From Archaeoglobaceae archaeon (GTDB lineage: Archaea > Halobacteriota > Archaeoglobi > Archaeoglobales > Archaeoglobaceae), in contig JALWBF010000205.1 of the NCBI GenBank assembly GCA_027016055.1, positions 1 through 18,539 of the forward strand: a DNA stretch of 18,539 nucleotides. The letters are read 5' to 3'. Positions 5,971 through 12,887 of this stretch are shown here, piece by piece. Each line of letters begins with the position of its first letter. The stretch's first letter is position 1. The position numbers and the translations under genes are program-made. The notes beneath the pieces were generated by a model, which worked only from the letters and a program-made list of their open reading frames with translations, searched no databases and had not been told where the DNA came from.

Positions 5971-7135
5971 GCCTCTTCTCCGCAATCTTCTTCAGATAAT
6001 CCTCAAGCCTCATTCTATTCCTCTTCGCTATCTTCTTCAGAATGGTAGATGTCCTCGTGGAATACTGAACAGCCTTCTTCTCCCTGAACGCCAACTCCTT
6101 CGGCATAAACCTTTCCGCTATCTTCCTCAAAACGAACTTCCTAACGACCTCACCATCGACCCTTCTAACCTTGTATTCAACGGGGATGCTTATAGCGGCC
6201 CTTATTATATCCCACTGAAGGTATGGAGTCAAAATCTTCATCTCCAAGCTGTATGCAACCTTGTTATCCCTAACCAAGTTATCCCTTCCGATATTTTTGA
6301 CGTCATTAAGCAACTCTCGTTCGAGCGTTTTCGGATCCATATCCACATACTTTCTGTATCCTCCGAAAAGTTCGTCCGCACCCTGTCCGAAAACGACTGT
6401 GTTGTATCCCAACTCCTTTGCGAATCTGAGCGAGAGATATATCGGAATGGCTATCGAAACCTGAAGGGGATCCGTCGTTTCTATCGCAGAAACAACTTTG
6501 GGCAGAACCTCCATTACCTCCTTCTCCCCGAACTCGTAAACCTCCAAATCCCTCCCGAGCATCTTAGCAGCTTTTTCAACCCATTCCCTCTCCTCCTTCG
6601 ATGCGGTAACGGTTACGAGTTGCAGATCGTAGATGGAAGCCAAAAGGGAGGAATCGAGTCCGCCGGAAAATGATATACAGGCGTGACCGGGATTAAAGCT
6701 GAGAAGGTTTTCTTCTATTATCTCCATGAGCTCCTCTAAGCTCGCATCCATCTTCCTAAACACTTCTTCGAACTCGTATGTCCTTCTTTCCTTCACATCT
6801 CCATTGTAATCGATCTTTATAACTTCTCCCGGTTTAACTTCCAAAGGTTCGGATTCGAAGTAGTATTTGAAGGATGAAAAAGTCAGATTTTTCGGATCGT
6901 AATACAGAGGCTTCCCGCCCAATATGTCTCTCGAAATGAGAATATGGCTGGGTCTAAAAGCTACGACCGAATAAAATCCCTCCACTCTAACCGGTAGCTC
7001 ATCCGCAAACTTCAGGTTTATCGAATGATCGCTATCGAAAAAGATGTTTCCGCTCTGCTTTGATGGGAATCTCGTGGATGCGTATATCTTCTTAGCCCTT
7101 CCATTCTCGATTTCTGCGAATGCGAATATCGACAT
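5942..7135 (-). CDS. Asparagine-synthetase-like protein lacking the glutaminase cysteine
   Basis: 397 residues from ATG at 7135 (a GTG just before gives one more). The C-terminal half has the ATP-pyrophosphatase signature SGGLDSS at 157-163 and GQGADELFGGY at 250-260, as in AsnB, which activates a carboxylate by adenylation before amidation. The N-terminal 125 residues keep remnants of the class II glutaminase fold (GFYSVVAF, SRDILGGKPLYY) but start MSIF, with no Cys2 nucleophile, so glutamine cannot be used in the usual way. At under 400 residues it is far shorter than AsnB (500-600). It probably uses free ammonia or another amine, and the true substrate may not be aspartate. It is co-transcribed with the YkgJ-type gene. 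Confidence 0.85.
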   Translation of the reverse strand: MSIFAFAEIENGRAKKIYASTRFPSKQSGNIFFDSDHSINLKFADELPVRVEGFYSVVAFRPSHILISRDILGGKPLYYDPKNLTFSSFKYYFESEPLEVKPGEVIKIDYNGDVKERRTYEFEEVFRKMDASLEELMEIIEENLLSFNPGHACISFSGGLDSSLLASIYDLQLVTVTASKEEREWVEKAAKMLGRDLEVYEFGEKEVMEVLPKVVSAIETTDPLQVSIAIPIYLSLRFAKELGYNTVVFGQGADELFGGYRKYVDMDPKTLERELLNDVKNIGRDNLVRDNKVAYSLEMKILTPYLQWDIIRAAISIPVEYKVRRVDGEVVRKFVLRKIAERFMPKELAFREKKAVQYSTRTSTILKKIAKRNRMRLEDYLKKIAEKRHEEAKEFWS

Positions 7136-7156
7136 CACAACAGATTATAGACTCGA

Positions 7157-7164
7157 CCATAAAA
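7157..7164 (-). promoter_or_regulatory. Possible TATA box of the asparagine-synthetase-like gene
   Basis: The minus strand reads CGTTTTATGG, centred about 25 bp before ATG 7135. This fits a leaderless start but is a weak TATA match. Confidence 0.35.
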
Positions 7165-7204
7165 CGGTAACGATGAGACGGAAGGTAGTCGGAAAACCTT
7201 GATC

Positions 7205-7600
7205 GTCGAAGGCATCTGTAGATGTTCTGATGACACTCCCCGTAAAATGCGGGGTTTCTCGCCCCAACGGGCGAGCTACGCCGAACCATAGATGCCGTTC
7301 CAGCTACGTGGTCTCCCAACGGAGACAACGAATATTTAAAAGCTTCGGTAGAAAACTACCGCCAACGCTTTAGCGCCTTCCCCAATTCATCCCCGTTAAA
7401 AGAGGGCTTTCTTAGCGACATGCTGTAAAGTTCAAACCGTAATTCAGTAAAGCGAAAGACTTTGCTTCTGTAGGGTGGTGGAAGTTCCATGTATTTCTAC
7501 AAACTTCCACCAGTCCTAAACCCCATAATAATCGCAAAGACAGGTATACGCCGGCTACGTCGGAAAGCTTGGCTAAGTGGGGCTCGGATTTCCTCAAGCC
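7205..7600 (-). mobile_element. Hairpin-rich relic, probably of an IS200/IS605 TnpB-type element or its RNA
   Basis: The roughly 500 bp between the divergent genes at 7135 and 7641 hold no intact gene but many perfect stems: 7238-7242/7250-7254, 7258-7264/7269-7275, 7311-7316/7321-7326, 7346-7351/7356-7361, 7366-7369/7372-7375 and 7476-7486/7502-7512. On the minus strand one frame (about 7328 to 7210) reads SPLGDHVAGTASMV and then SSPVGARNPAFYGECHQ. A second piece (to the stop at 7412) ends WNFHHPTEAKSFALLNYG. These resemble the odd low-complexity tails that TnpB genes acquire where their 3' end overlaps the structured guide-RNA scaffold and the right end of the element. No transposase core is left. 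The structure is seen directly; the IS605 assignment is an inference from memory. Confidence 0.45.
7476..7512. repeat. Perfect 11-bp inverted repeat
   Basis: TGGTGGAAGTT at 7476-7486 pairs with AACTTCCACCA at 7502-7512 around a 15-base loop. It is the longest stem in the purC-side intergenic region and could be an end-hairpin of the proposed IS605 relic. Confidence 0.75.
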
Positions 7601-7611
7601 TCAGTAACCGT

Positions 7612-7618
7612 TTTATAT
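7612..7618 (+). promoter_or_regulatory. TATA box of purC
   Basis: TTTATAT within CCGTTTTATATTC, centred 26 bp before ATG 7641, which predicts a leaderless purC transcript. Confidence 0.55.
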
Positions 7619-7640
7619 TCGCCACGATATTCCGGCTAAT

Positions 7641-8654
7641 ATGGGAAGCGTTAAGGATCTCACAATCCTCAAGGAGCCGAAGACAGAAGAGATGGGCTTG
7701 GGAAGGTTCGTTTTCTCGGACAGATACTCCGTCTTCGATTACGGAAGGATGCCGGATGAGATAGAAGGAAAAGGAGCTTCATTATGCCTAATCTCAGCTT
7801 TCTTCTTCGAAAAGCTTGAAGAAGAAGGAATTGAGACTCATTACGTTGGGTTGGTTGAGAACGGTAAAATAAAGAGGTTCGACGAGATAGAAGAACCGAC
7901 GAACGTAATGGAGGTAAAGCTCGTTCGCGTTCTAAAGCCTGAAAGGATTAACGGGCATTACGATTACTCGATCTTCAAGCGAGAGAAAGCCAACTTTCTG
8001 ATCCCGCTTGAGATCATATACAGAAACGCTTTACCCGAAGGTAGCAGCGTCTTCAGAAGGCTCGAAAGGGGAGAGGTTACACTTGAACAACTCGGCTTGG
8101 ATCATTACCCAAAGCCGAACGAAAGGCTGGATAAGCCCATCTTAGACGTCAGCACGAAGCTTGAGGACAAGGATAGATACATAAGCTGGGATGAGGCAAA
8201 AGAGATTTCGGGGCTGAGCGATGAGGAGATAGAAGAGATAAAGGAGCTTACGTTGAAGATCGATGAAATAATAACGAAGGAGGTCGGGAAGGTTGGAATA
8301 AGTAACGACGACGGGAAAATAGAGTTCGCATTCGATGATAAGAGGAGGTTGATGGTGGTGGATGCAGTCGGAACTCCCGATGAATGCAGATTCAGCTTCG
8401 AAGGAATTCAGATAAGTAAGGAGATACTGAGAAGGTGGTATAGAAAGACGGAATGGTATAGGAAGCTTGAAGAGGTTAAGGGGAAGCAGAACTGGAGGGA
8501 ATTAGCCGGAACTCCGCCGAAGCTACCGGAGGATCTGCTTAAAGCTGTATCCGATATGTATAAAGCCTGTTGCAACGAAATAACCGGAAGGAAGCTGTTC
8601 GATGTTGAAGGTCTTAAGGATGTCGTTAGGAGGTTGAAGGAGCTAATGGTTTGA
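7641..8654 (+). CDS. purC: Phosphoribosylaminoimidazole-succinocarboxamide synthase (SAICAR synthetase)
   Basis: 337 residues. It joins aspartate to CAIR with ATP hydrolysis to give SAICAR in purine synthesis. The start MGSVKDL and the segment FVFSDRYSVFDYGRMPD are the glycine-rich nucleotide-binding strands of the PurC fold. EVKLVRVLKPERIN and FLIPLEIIYRNALPEGSS follow, and the ligand-binding KPILDVSTKLEDKDRY comes near residue 170. The length matches the longer archaeal form rather than the 240-residue bacterial one. The ATG is fixed by the TATA box 26 bp upstream. The UbiD-family gene begins 10 bp after its stop, so the two are probably one transcript although their pathways differ. Confidence 0.93.
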   Translation: MGSVKDLTILKEPKTEEMGLGRFVFSDRYSVFDYGRMPDEIEGKGASLCLISAFFFEKLEEEGIETHYVGLVENGKIKRFDEIEEPTNVMEVKLVRVLKPERINGHYDYSIFKREKANFLIPLEIIYRNALPEGSSVFRRLERGEVTLEQLGLDHYPKPNERLDKPILDVSTKLEDKDRYISWDEAKEISGLSDEEIEEIKELTLKIDEIITKEVGKVGISNDDGKIEFAFDDKRRLMVVDAVGTPDECRFSFEGIQISKEILRRWYRKTEWYRKLEEVKGKQNWRELAGTPPKLPEDLLKAVSDMYKACCNEITGRKLFDVEGLKDVVRRLKELMV

Positions 8655-8664
8655 AAAGGATATT

Positions 8665-9942
8665 ATGTCCTTCAGCCCACCAAAATCCATGAGCTTGAGA
8701 GAGGTTATGGAAAAAATCGAAGTCGTTAAAATTGAGGAAGAGCTTAGGCACGATGAGGTGGTTCGATTTTTAAGGAATAGGGGTCTTGAAAAAACACCCG
8801 TGCTTCTAAATGTTGAGGGAAAAAAGGTTGCCAAGAACTTCATAGCGACGAGGGAGATGCTTTGCAGGTATTTGGGGGTAAAAAAGGAAAATTTGGTCGA
8901 ATTTCTCGCAAAGTTGGATTACGGATCCGCTTATATTGAGATAAGCGAAGATTTTCAGCTAAAGGAGAGGAAGAGATTCAACCTGCTTAAGGATATTCCC
9001 GCACTGAAATACTTCGAGAATGACGGCGGCAGATACATAACGGCTGGAATCATAATAGCAAGAAGGATAGATGCGGATCCGAATAAGCCGGAATCCTACA
9101 ACGCTTCGATTCACAGGATGATGCTCCTCGATGAGCGAAGGCTTGTTGCAAGAATAGTTCCTCCGAGGCATACCTATCTGATGTGGAGGCATGCGATTGA
9201 AAGGGGGAAGGATTTGCCGATAGCGATAGCGATAGGTGTTCACCCCCTAATCCTATTCGCCTCAGCCACGAGGGTTCCGGAAGGAATGGAGTTCAGATAC
9301 GCATCCGCATTGATGGGTGGTCTTGAACTATTCAAAATCGATGAAATGCTCACGCCGGATGCGGAAATAGTTCTGCTCGGCAGGATTACGAATGATAGGG
9401 CTGAGGAGGGGCCATTTGTGGATATAACAGGAACATACGATAAGGTCAGGATGGAGCCGGTTGTGGAGATAGATGCTATGTTCGTTAAGGATGATCCGAT
9501 ATTCTATTCGATCACCCCAGCAAGCAGCGAGCATCAAATCCTGATGGGCGTTCCGTATGAGCCTCTAATATACAAAAGCGTGGCGAACGTTTGCAAGGTT
9601 AAAAACGTAGTCATGACCCCCGGAAGCAGACATTACTTCCATGCAATAGTCCAGATAAAAAAGGAAACCGAAGGCGACGCAAAAAATGCCATAATTGCGG
9701 CGTTAGCGGCTAATCCAAGCTTGAAGGGTGTCATAGTCGTGGATGAAGACATAGACATATACAGCTACGAAGATGTCGAATACGCAATAGCTACGAGGTT
9801 TCAGGCTGATGAAGACTTGGTTATCGTTAAAGGAGCGAGGGGAAGCAGCCTGGATCCCTCAGCCGGAAAAACAACTGCGAAGTGGGGAATAGATGCAACA
9901 AAAAAGCTTGAAAGGTTAAAAGATTTCGAAAGGGTCGTTTAG
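8665..9942 (+). CDS. UbiD-family decarboxylase, probable anhydromevalonate phosphate decarboxylase
   Basis: 425 residues. UbiD enzymes use prenylated FMN to decarboxylate unsaturated acids. Family marks are YNASIHRMM (N146, R151, in the position of the cofactor-binding NxGxYR motif), RIVPPRHTYLMW, and EEGPFVDITGTYDKVR around E248-D253, which corresponds to the EGPxGDHTGYY catalytic segment. In archaea the housekeeping UbiD homologue makes isopentenyl phosphate in the modified mevalonate pathway, acting on trans-anhydromevalonate phosphate. That is the best guess because no quinone or aromatic-degradation genes are nearby. The ATG at 8665 has an AAGGAT site just before; ATG 8689 is an alternative. 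Its stop directly abuts the stop of the convergent RPA-associated gene. Confidence 0.85.
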   Translation: MSFSPPKSMSLREVMEKIEVVKIEEELRHDEVVRFLRNRGLEKTPVLLNVEGKKVAKNFIATREMLCRYLGVKKENLVEFLAKLDYGSAYIEISEDFQLKERKRFNLLKDIPALKYFENDGGRYITAGIIIARRIDADPNKPESYNASIHRMMLLDERRLVARIVPPRHTYLMWRHAIERGKDLPIAIAIGVHPLILFASATRVPEGMEFRYASALMGGLELFKIDEMLTPDAEIVLLGRITNDRAEEGPFVDITGTYDKVRMEPVVEIDAMFVKDDPIFYSITPASSEHQILMGVPYEPLIYKSVANVCKVKNVVMTPGSRHYFHAIVQIKKETEGDAKNAIIAALAANPSLKGVIVVDEDIDIYSYEDVEYAIATRFQADEDLVIVKGARGSSLDPSAGKTTAKWGIDATKKLERLKDFERVV

Positions 9943-10674
9943 CTATTCGCCCAATATATCGCTGAGATCCCATTCTTCTTCCTCAAATTCAAACTCCTCC
10001 TCAAACTCCTCAAGTTCGTCCTTCTCTTTAATTTTCTCCAATTCCCTTTCCTCCATATCCCGTCTTTCCTTTAGCTCCTCAATTTCCTCCTCGAATTCCT
10101 CAATAAGCTCGAATTCCTCCTTTAAGCTTGCCAAGGCTTGTCTTACGATCTGTCTGAATTCGTTCAGATTCGGACTGTATATCTGCCATGCAAGTTTGCA
10201 GTCCTCATCCTTTTTGAGCTCCATTCTCCTAATTCTTTCCAAAGTCTTCAGAGCCGTCTCATATATCCAGTAATCCCTCGTCTCGCTGTCGACTACGGAT
10301 ATGCTTTCGGGGCGTAGAGATACGAACAACCTTCCGTCCCTCTCAAATACCCTAACCTTCGCAACTATCGCCACGAGTTCCGGAGGTTCGATTTCCATCA
10401 GTGATTCCAAAGCATCCGGCTGGAATCTGCCGACGTAGCCGAAAAAGGCGCCGGTCGGGTCGGCAACCCTTATTCTCCAGATTCCAGAATCGGGTTTTAT
10501 CTCATCCTTATCGAGCAAAGCTCCAACGACGAACACCCTGTTGCATCTCATTCCCAAAGGAGTTAAAACGTAAACCGGAGCCTTATCCTCTTCAGGCTTT
10601 ATCCTATAAGTCGATCTGTTGAATTCGTATGCGAAAATCCTCCTCGCGATTTCCCTTCTCCTAATTCCGTTCAT
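9943..10674 (-). CDS. RPA-associated protein (OB-fold, COG3390-like)
   Basis: 243 residues. The N-terminal region (MNGIRRREIARRIFAYEFN) and an OB-fold-like middle (about residues 40-130, with FVVGALLDKDEI, WRIRVADPTGAFFGYVGRFQPDA and LVAIVAKVRVFERDGRLFVSLRPESI) match the partner protein encoded beside RPA in many euryarchaea. After a short helical region the last 60 residues are an extremely acidic, glutamate-rich coiled tail. The gene overlaps the RPA gene by 4 bp (ATGA), so expression is coupled. It probably forms a complex with RPA on single-stranded DNA during replication and repair. The acidic tail could mimic DNA or recruit other proteins; that part is inference. Confidence 0.85.
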   Translation of the reverse strand: MNGIRRREIARRIFAYEFNRSTYRIKPEEDKAPVYVLTPLGMRCNRVFVVGALLDKDEIKPDSGIWRIRVADPTGAFFGYVGRFQPDALESLMEIEPPELVAIVAKVRVFERDGRLFVSLRPESISVVDSETRDYWIYETALKTLERIRRMELKKDEDCKLAWQIYSPNLNEFRQIVRQALASLKEEFELIEEFEEEIEELKERRDMEERELEKIKEKDELEEFEEEFEFEEEEWDLSDILGE

Positions 10675-11603
10675 GCGGCAACCTCCTCCATTAATCTCTC
10701 AACCTCCGCTTTATCAATTCCCTTCAGAAATTCCACATCATTCACTATCAAATACCTCCCACCCTTCGTTCCCCTAACCTTGAGATACCTTCCCAAAAGC
10801 TTGGATTTCAACTCCGAAAGAACCGCATTCCTGTCCAGCCTTTCGGTTGCAATCTGCTTAGCCTTCTCAAGATCTATGCCGGTCAAAGCCTTGATGTTCT
10901 CTTCATTCAGAATGATCTCATAGAAATTCTCGCCGTCATCGAGAACTCCTTTAATCCTGAGATCGTCGTAACCTTCAACCTTTCCATGTATCGGGCATAT
11001 CCCTTTAGTCATAGCTCTTCTGCACAGCTTACATCTCTGAATTAAACCGCTGTTCTGCTGAATAGCCACAAGCGCTCCGACGACTTCAATTTCACGCGGC
11101 GGAAGCTGGATGTCCTCGTCTATTTCAACTATTTCGCTGTTTCTGTTGACGTTAATCTGCATCCTACCTTGGAAGGAATCGGTTACGACATTCCTAAATA
11201 GATAGCTCTTCCCCTCCTCAACTTCCCCCTTTCCAGATTTAGCCCAAATTACGAACTTAATTATGCCGGTCTCATCACCGATCAACCCAACCTGAGAAAC
11301 GTTCGGACTTGAGGAATCCCAGAGCTGAACTACCTTAGCCTTCAAACTAATCCACTGCCCCGGTTTCGTTATATCCGCGATCTTAACCAACGGACTCTCA
11401 ATGGCAAGCTTTTCCTTGGGAATCTCAAGCTCCTTTATCAGCCAATTTTTGACGGTTCTTATCGCTTCGCTTTCCGGAACCTTGAATTCGTAAATCAGGA
11501 GCATGAGTCTCTTCGAGATCTCCTTAGCGTCAACATCGTATCCCGACCTTCTAAACAGCTCTACGATCTGATCCGTCAGTTGCTTGATCCTTTCTTCCTT
11601 CAT
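10671..11603 (-). CDS. rpa: Replication protein A, single-stranded DNA-binding
   Basis: 310 residues. A helical N-terminus (about 1-65) is followed by an OB fold at about 72-165 (VKIADITKPGQWISLKAKVV, VSQVGLIGDETGIIKFVIW). Next is a zinc-binding insert C191-x2-C194-x8-C203-x2-H206, and then a second OB-like region to about 300. This is the euryarchaeal RPA layout with a zinc finger next to the C-terminal OB fold. It coats single-stranded DNA in replication, recombination and repair. The ATG at 11603 has a GGTGAT site at 11607-11612, and a TATA box lies at 11637-11649. It is the first gene of a two-gene operon with the RPA-associated protein. Confidence 0.93.
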   Translation of the reverse strand: MKEERIKQLTDQIVELFRRSGYDVDAKEISKRLMLLIYEFKVPESEAIRTVKNWLIKELEIPKEKLAIESPLVKIADITKPGQWISLKAKVVQLWDSSSPNVSQVGLIGDETGIIKFVIWAKSGKGEVEEGKSYLFRNVVTDSFQGRMQINVNRNSEIVEIDEDIQLPPREIEVVGALVAIQQNSGLIQRCKLCRRAMTKGICPIHGKVEGYDDLRIKGVLDDGENFYEIILNEENIKALTGIDLEKAKQIATERLDRNAVLSELKSKLLGRYLKVRGTKGGRYLIVNDVEFLKGIDKAEVERLMEEVAA

Positions 11604-11606
11604 TTT

Positions 11607-11612
11607 ATCACC
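11607..11612 (-). promoter_or_regulatory. Ribosome binding site of rpa
   Basis: GGTGAT on the minus strand, three bases before ATG 11603. It lies in a short leader of about 14 bases predicted from the TATA box at 11637-11649. Confidence 0.6.
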
Positions 11613-11636
11613 CGATTGATTTCCTTATACCCGCAT

Positions 11637-11649
11637 CAATAAATATCTT
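11637..11649 (-). promoter_or_regulatory. TATA box of the rpa operon
   Basis: The minus strand reads AAGATATTTATTG. With 26 bp spacing, transcription would start near 11617. The divergent DUF2299 promoter lies about 60 bp away within the same 131-bp intergenic region. Confidence 0.45.
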
Positions 11650-11706
11650 TCCCACCAAATATAAAAAACAACATTTTTCATAAAATTTTAATAATTGCAA
11701 TAACGC

Positions 11707-11715
11707 TTTTATTTT
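11707..11715 (+). promoter_or_regulatory. TATA box of the DUF2299 gene
   Basis: TTTTATTTT centred about 25 bp before ATG 11735, suggesting a leaderless transcript. Confidence 0.4.
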
Positions 11716-11734
11716 GGTGCATCGTTCTTAAAGC

Positions 11735-12199
11735 ATGCAAGAAAGTGTCAAGCGCTGGCTCATTGAGGAGGGAATATTTAAATCCGAGATTCCGGATGAA
11801 AATGCCGATTGGCATTATGTTGTAGAATTTCCGGCAAATTCAGGTCAGATTTCGGATATAATTAAGCTTAAGGGGAGGGATCTCGTTATCGTGGTGAGCG
11901 GTATTATTCTTGCGGAACAACACTACAAGGCTTTACACTCCCTACCCAAGGAGAAGAAGAGAAAGCTGATATTTAAATGGAAAATGGATCTCCTCTTCAG
12001 AAAGGCGGAATTCAGAATGTTGCCGGATGCCGAAAACGTTAGGCAGATCGAATTTCAGATTCCTATATATTTGGAAGAGCTAACGAAACCGAAGTTAATG
12101 GAAGCTTTAAGGGAGATATTCAAATGCAAGTTATACATAATCTGGAACGTCAATCACGAATTTGAGAAGACCGAAGATAAGGATATAATGTATCTTTAG
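11735..12199 (+). CDS. DUF2299 family protein
   Basis: 154 residues. The opening VKRWLIEEGIFKSEIPDENA and the following DWHYVVEFPANSGQISDII are characteristic of DUF2299, an archaeal family of unknown function. I recall its fold as similar to small secretion-chaperone or YbjN-like alpha/beta domains. Later marks are ALHSLPKEKKRKLIF, LLFRKAEFRMLPDAENV and a C-terminal LREIFKCKLYIIWNVNHEF. No signal peptide or membrane helix is present. It is transcribed alone, divergent from rpa and convergent with atpD. Nothing in the sequence reveals a catalytic site. Confidence 0.82.
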   Translation: MQESVKRWLIEEGIFKSEIPDENADWHYVVEFPANSGQISDIIKLKGRDLVIVVSGIILAEQHYKALHSLPKEKKRKLIFKWKMDLLFRKAEFRMLPDAENVRQIEFQIPIYLEELTKPKLMEALREIFKCKLYIIWNVNHEFEKTEDKDIMYL

Positions 12200-12212
12200 C
12201 AAAAATAAAATG
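12200..12212 (-). terminator. T-rich terminator candidate after atpD
   Basis: The 13 bp between the convergent stops read CATTTTATTTTTG on the minus strand. This matches the T-run that ends transcription in archaea and would close the ATP synthase operon. The complementary A-run offers nothing similar for the plus-strand gene. Confidence 0.45.
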
Positions 12213-12851
12213 TTAAGCCCTCTTAGCCTTCTTGGACTTGAGCTTCTTAAGTCTGATGATGTTTTCTCTATCCATCTCCTCAAGCTTGAACGCTATGAAC
12301 TTGCAGGCTTCCTCCATGGAAGGAATTACCCTATACTCCAGAGCGTTAACCCTTCTCTTCGTCTTCTCAATTTCCTCAATCAGCCTTCTTATGGTTGTTT
12401 CAATCTCCGCAACTTCCAAAATTGCATCTACGAGCTGCTCATACGCTTCGACTGCTTCATCGATTCTTGCGGTAGTTCCCAATACACCGTATTCCCTTTC
12501 AACGACGCACTTGATGATTTTCTCATCCCTCTTTATAACCGGAACGACGACACCCATGATGTTCTTTTTATGCATAACGAACCTTGGCTCACACTGCCTT
12601 GAAAGGGCTATAGATTTAACGGCGATAACACCGTCAACAGCCATTGCGAGCGCGAGCTTTTGTTGAGCCTTCTCATACTTCTCAGCCATTCCGCCGATTA
12701 CCTTCTTTGCCTCCTCCAGAAGCTCTCTGAACTCCATGATCAAACCATCTCTCTTCATCTTCAGCAACGCGTGACCTCTCTTAGCCATCTTGATCCTTCT
12801 TCTGAGCTTGATAAGTTCCATTCTCGTCGGCTGAACTTTGACCACAGACAT
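12213..12851 (-). CDS. atpD: A-type ATP synthase subunit D (central stalk)
   Basis: 212 residues. The start VKVQPTRMELIKLRRRIKMAKRGHALLKMKRD is the conserved N-terminal coiled-coil helix of the D subunit (V-type D, functional counterpart of bacterial gamma), which turns inside the A3B3 head. The C-terminal helix (IETTIRRLIEEIEKTKRRVNALEYRVIP) completes the long antiparallel coiled coil, and the tail is lysine-rich. It is the last gene of the operon, 36 bp after atpB. A GGTG-containing site precedes its ATG. Confidence 0.95.
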   Translation of the reverse strand: MSVVKVQPTRMELIKLRRRIKMAKRGHALLKMKRDGLIMEFRELLEEAKKVIGGMAEKYEKAQQKLALAMAVDGVIAVKSIALSRQCEPRFVMHKKNIMGVVVPVIKRDEKIIKCVVEREYGVLGTTARIDEAVEAYEQLVDAILEVAEIETTIRRLIEEIEKTKRRVNALEYRVIPSMEEACKFIAFKLEEMDRENIIRLKKLKSKKAKRA

Positions 12852-12887
12852 AAGAACACCCCAAAAATGAGATAAAAATGGTAAAAA

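Noticed and set aside
5500..6673. Plus-strand frames of 182 and 234 codons
   Set aside because: They are antisense to the cysteine-cluster and asparagine-synthetase-like genes, which have clear family motifs; the plus frames are low-complexity Ser/Pro/Leu.
7092..7328. 78-codon minus frame read as an intact gene
   Set aside because: It has no matching start region, runs into the next gene's start and lies in hairpin DNA; treated as transposon-tail relic instead.
7205..7520. CRISPR array
   Set aside because: The hairpins differ in sequence and spacing; there is no repeated unit with regular spacers.
7489..7764. 91-codon plus frame across the purC start
   Set aside because: It overlaps the well-supported purC start in another frame, and its arginine/serine-rich content is not protein-like.
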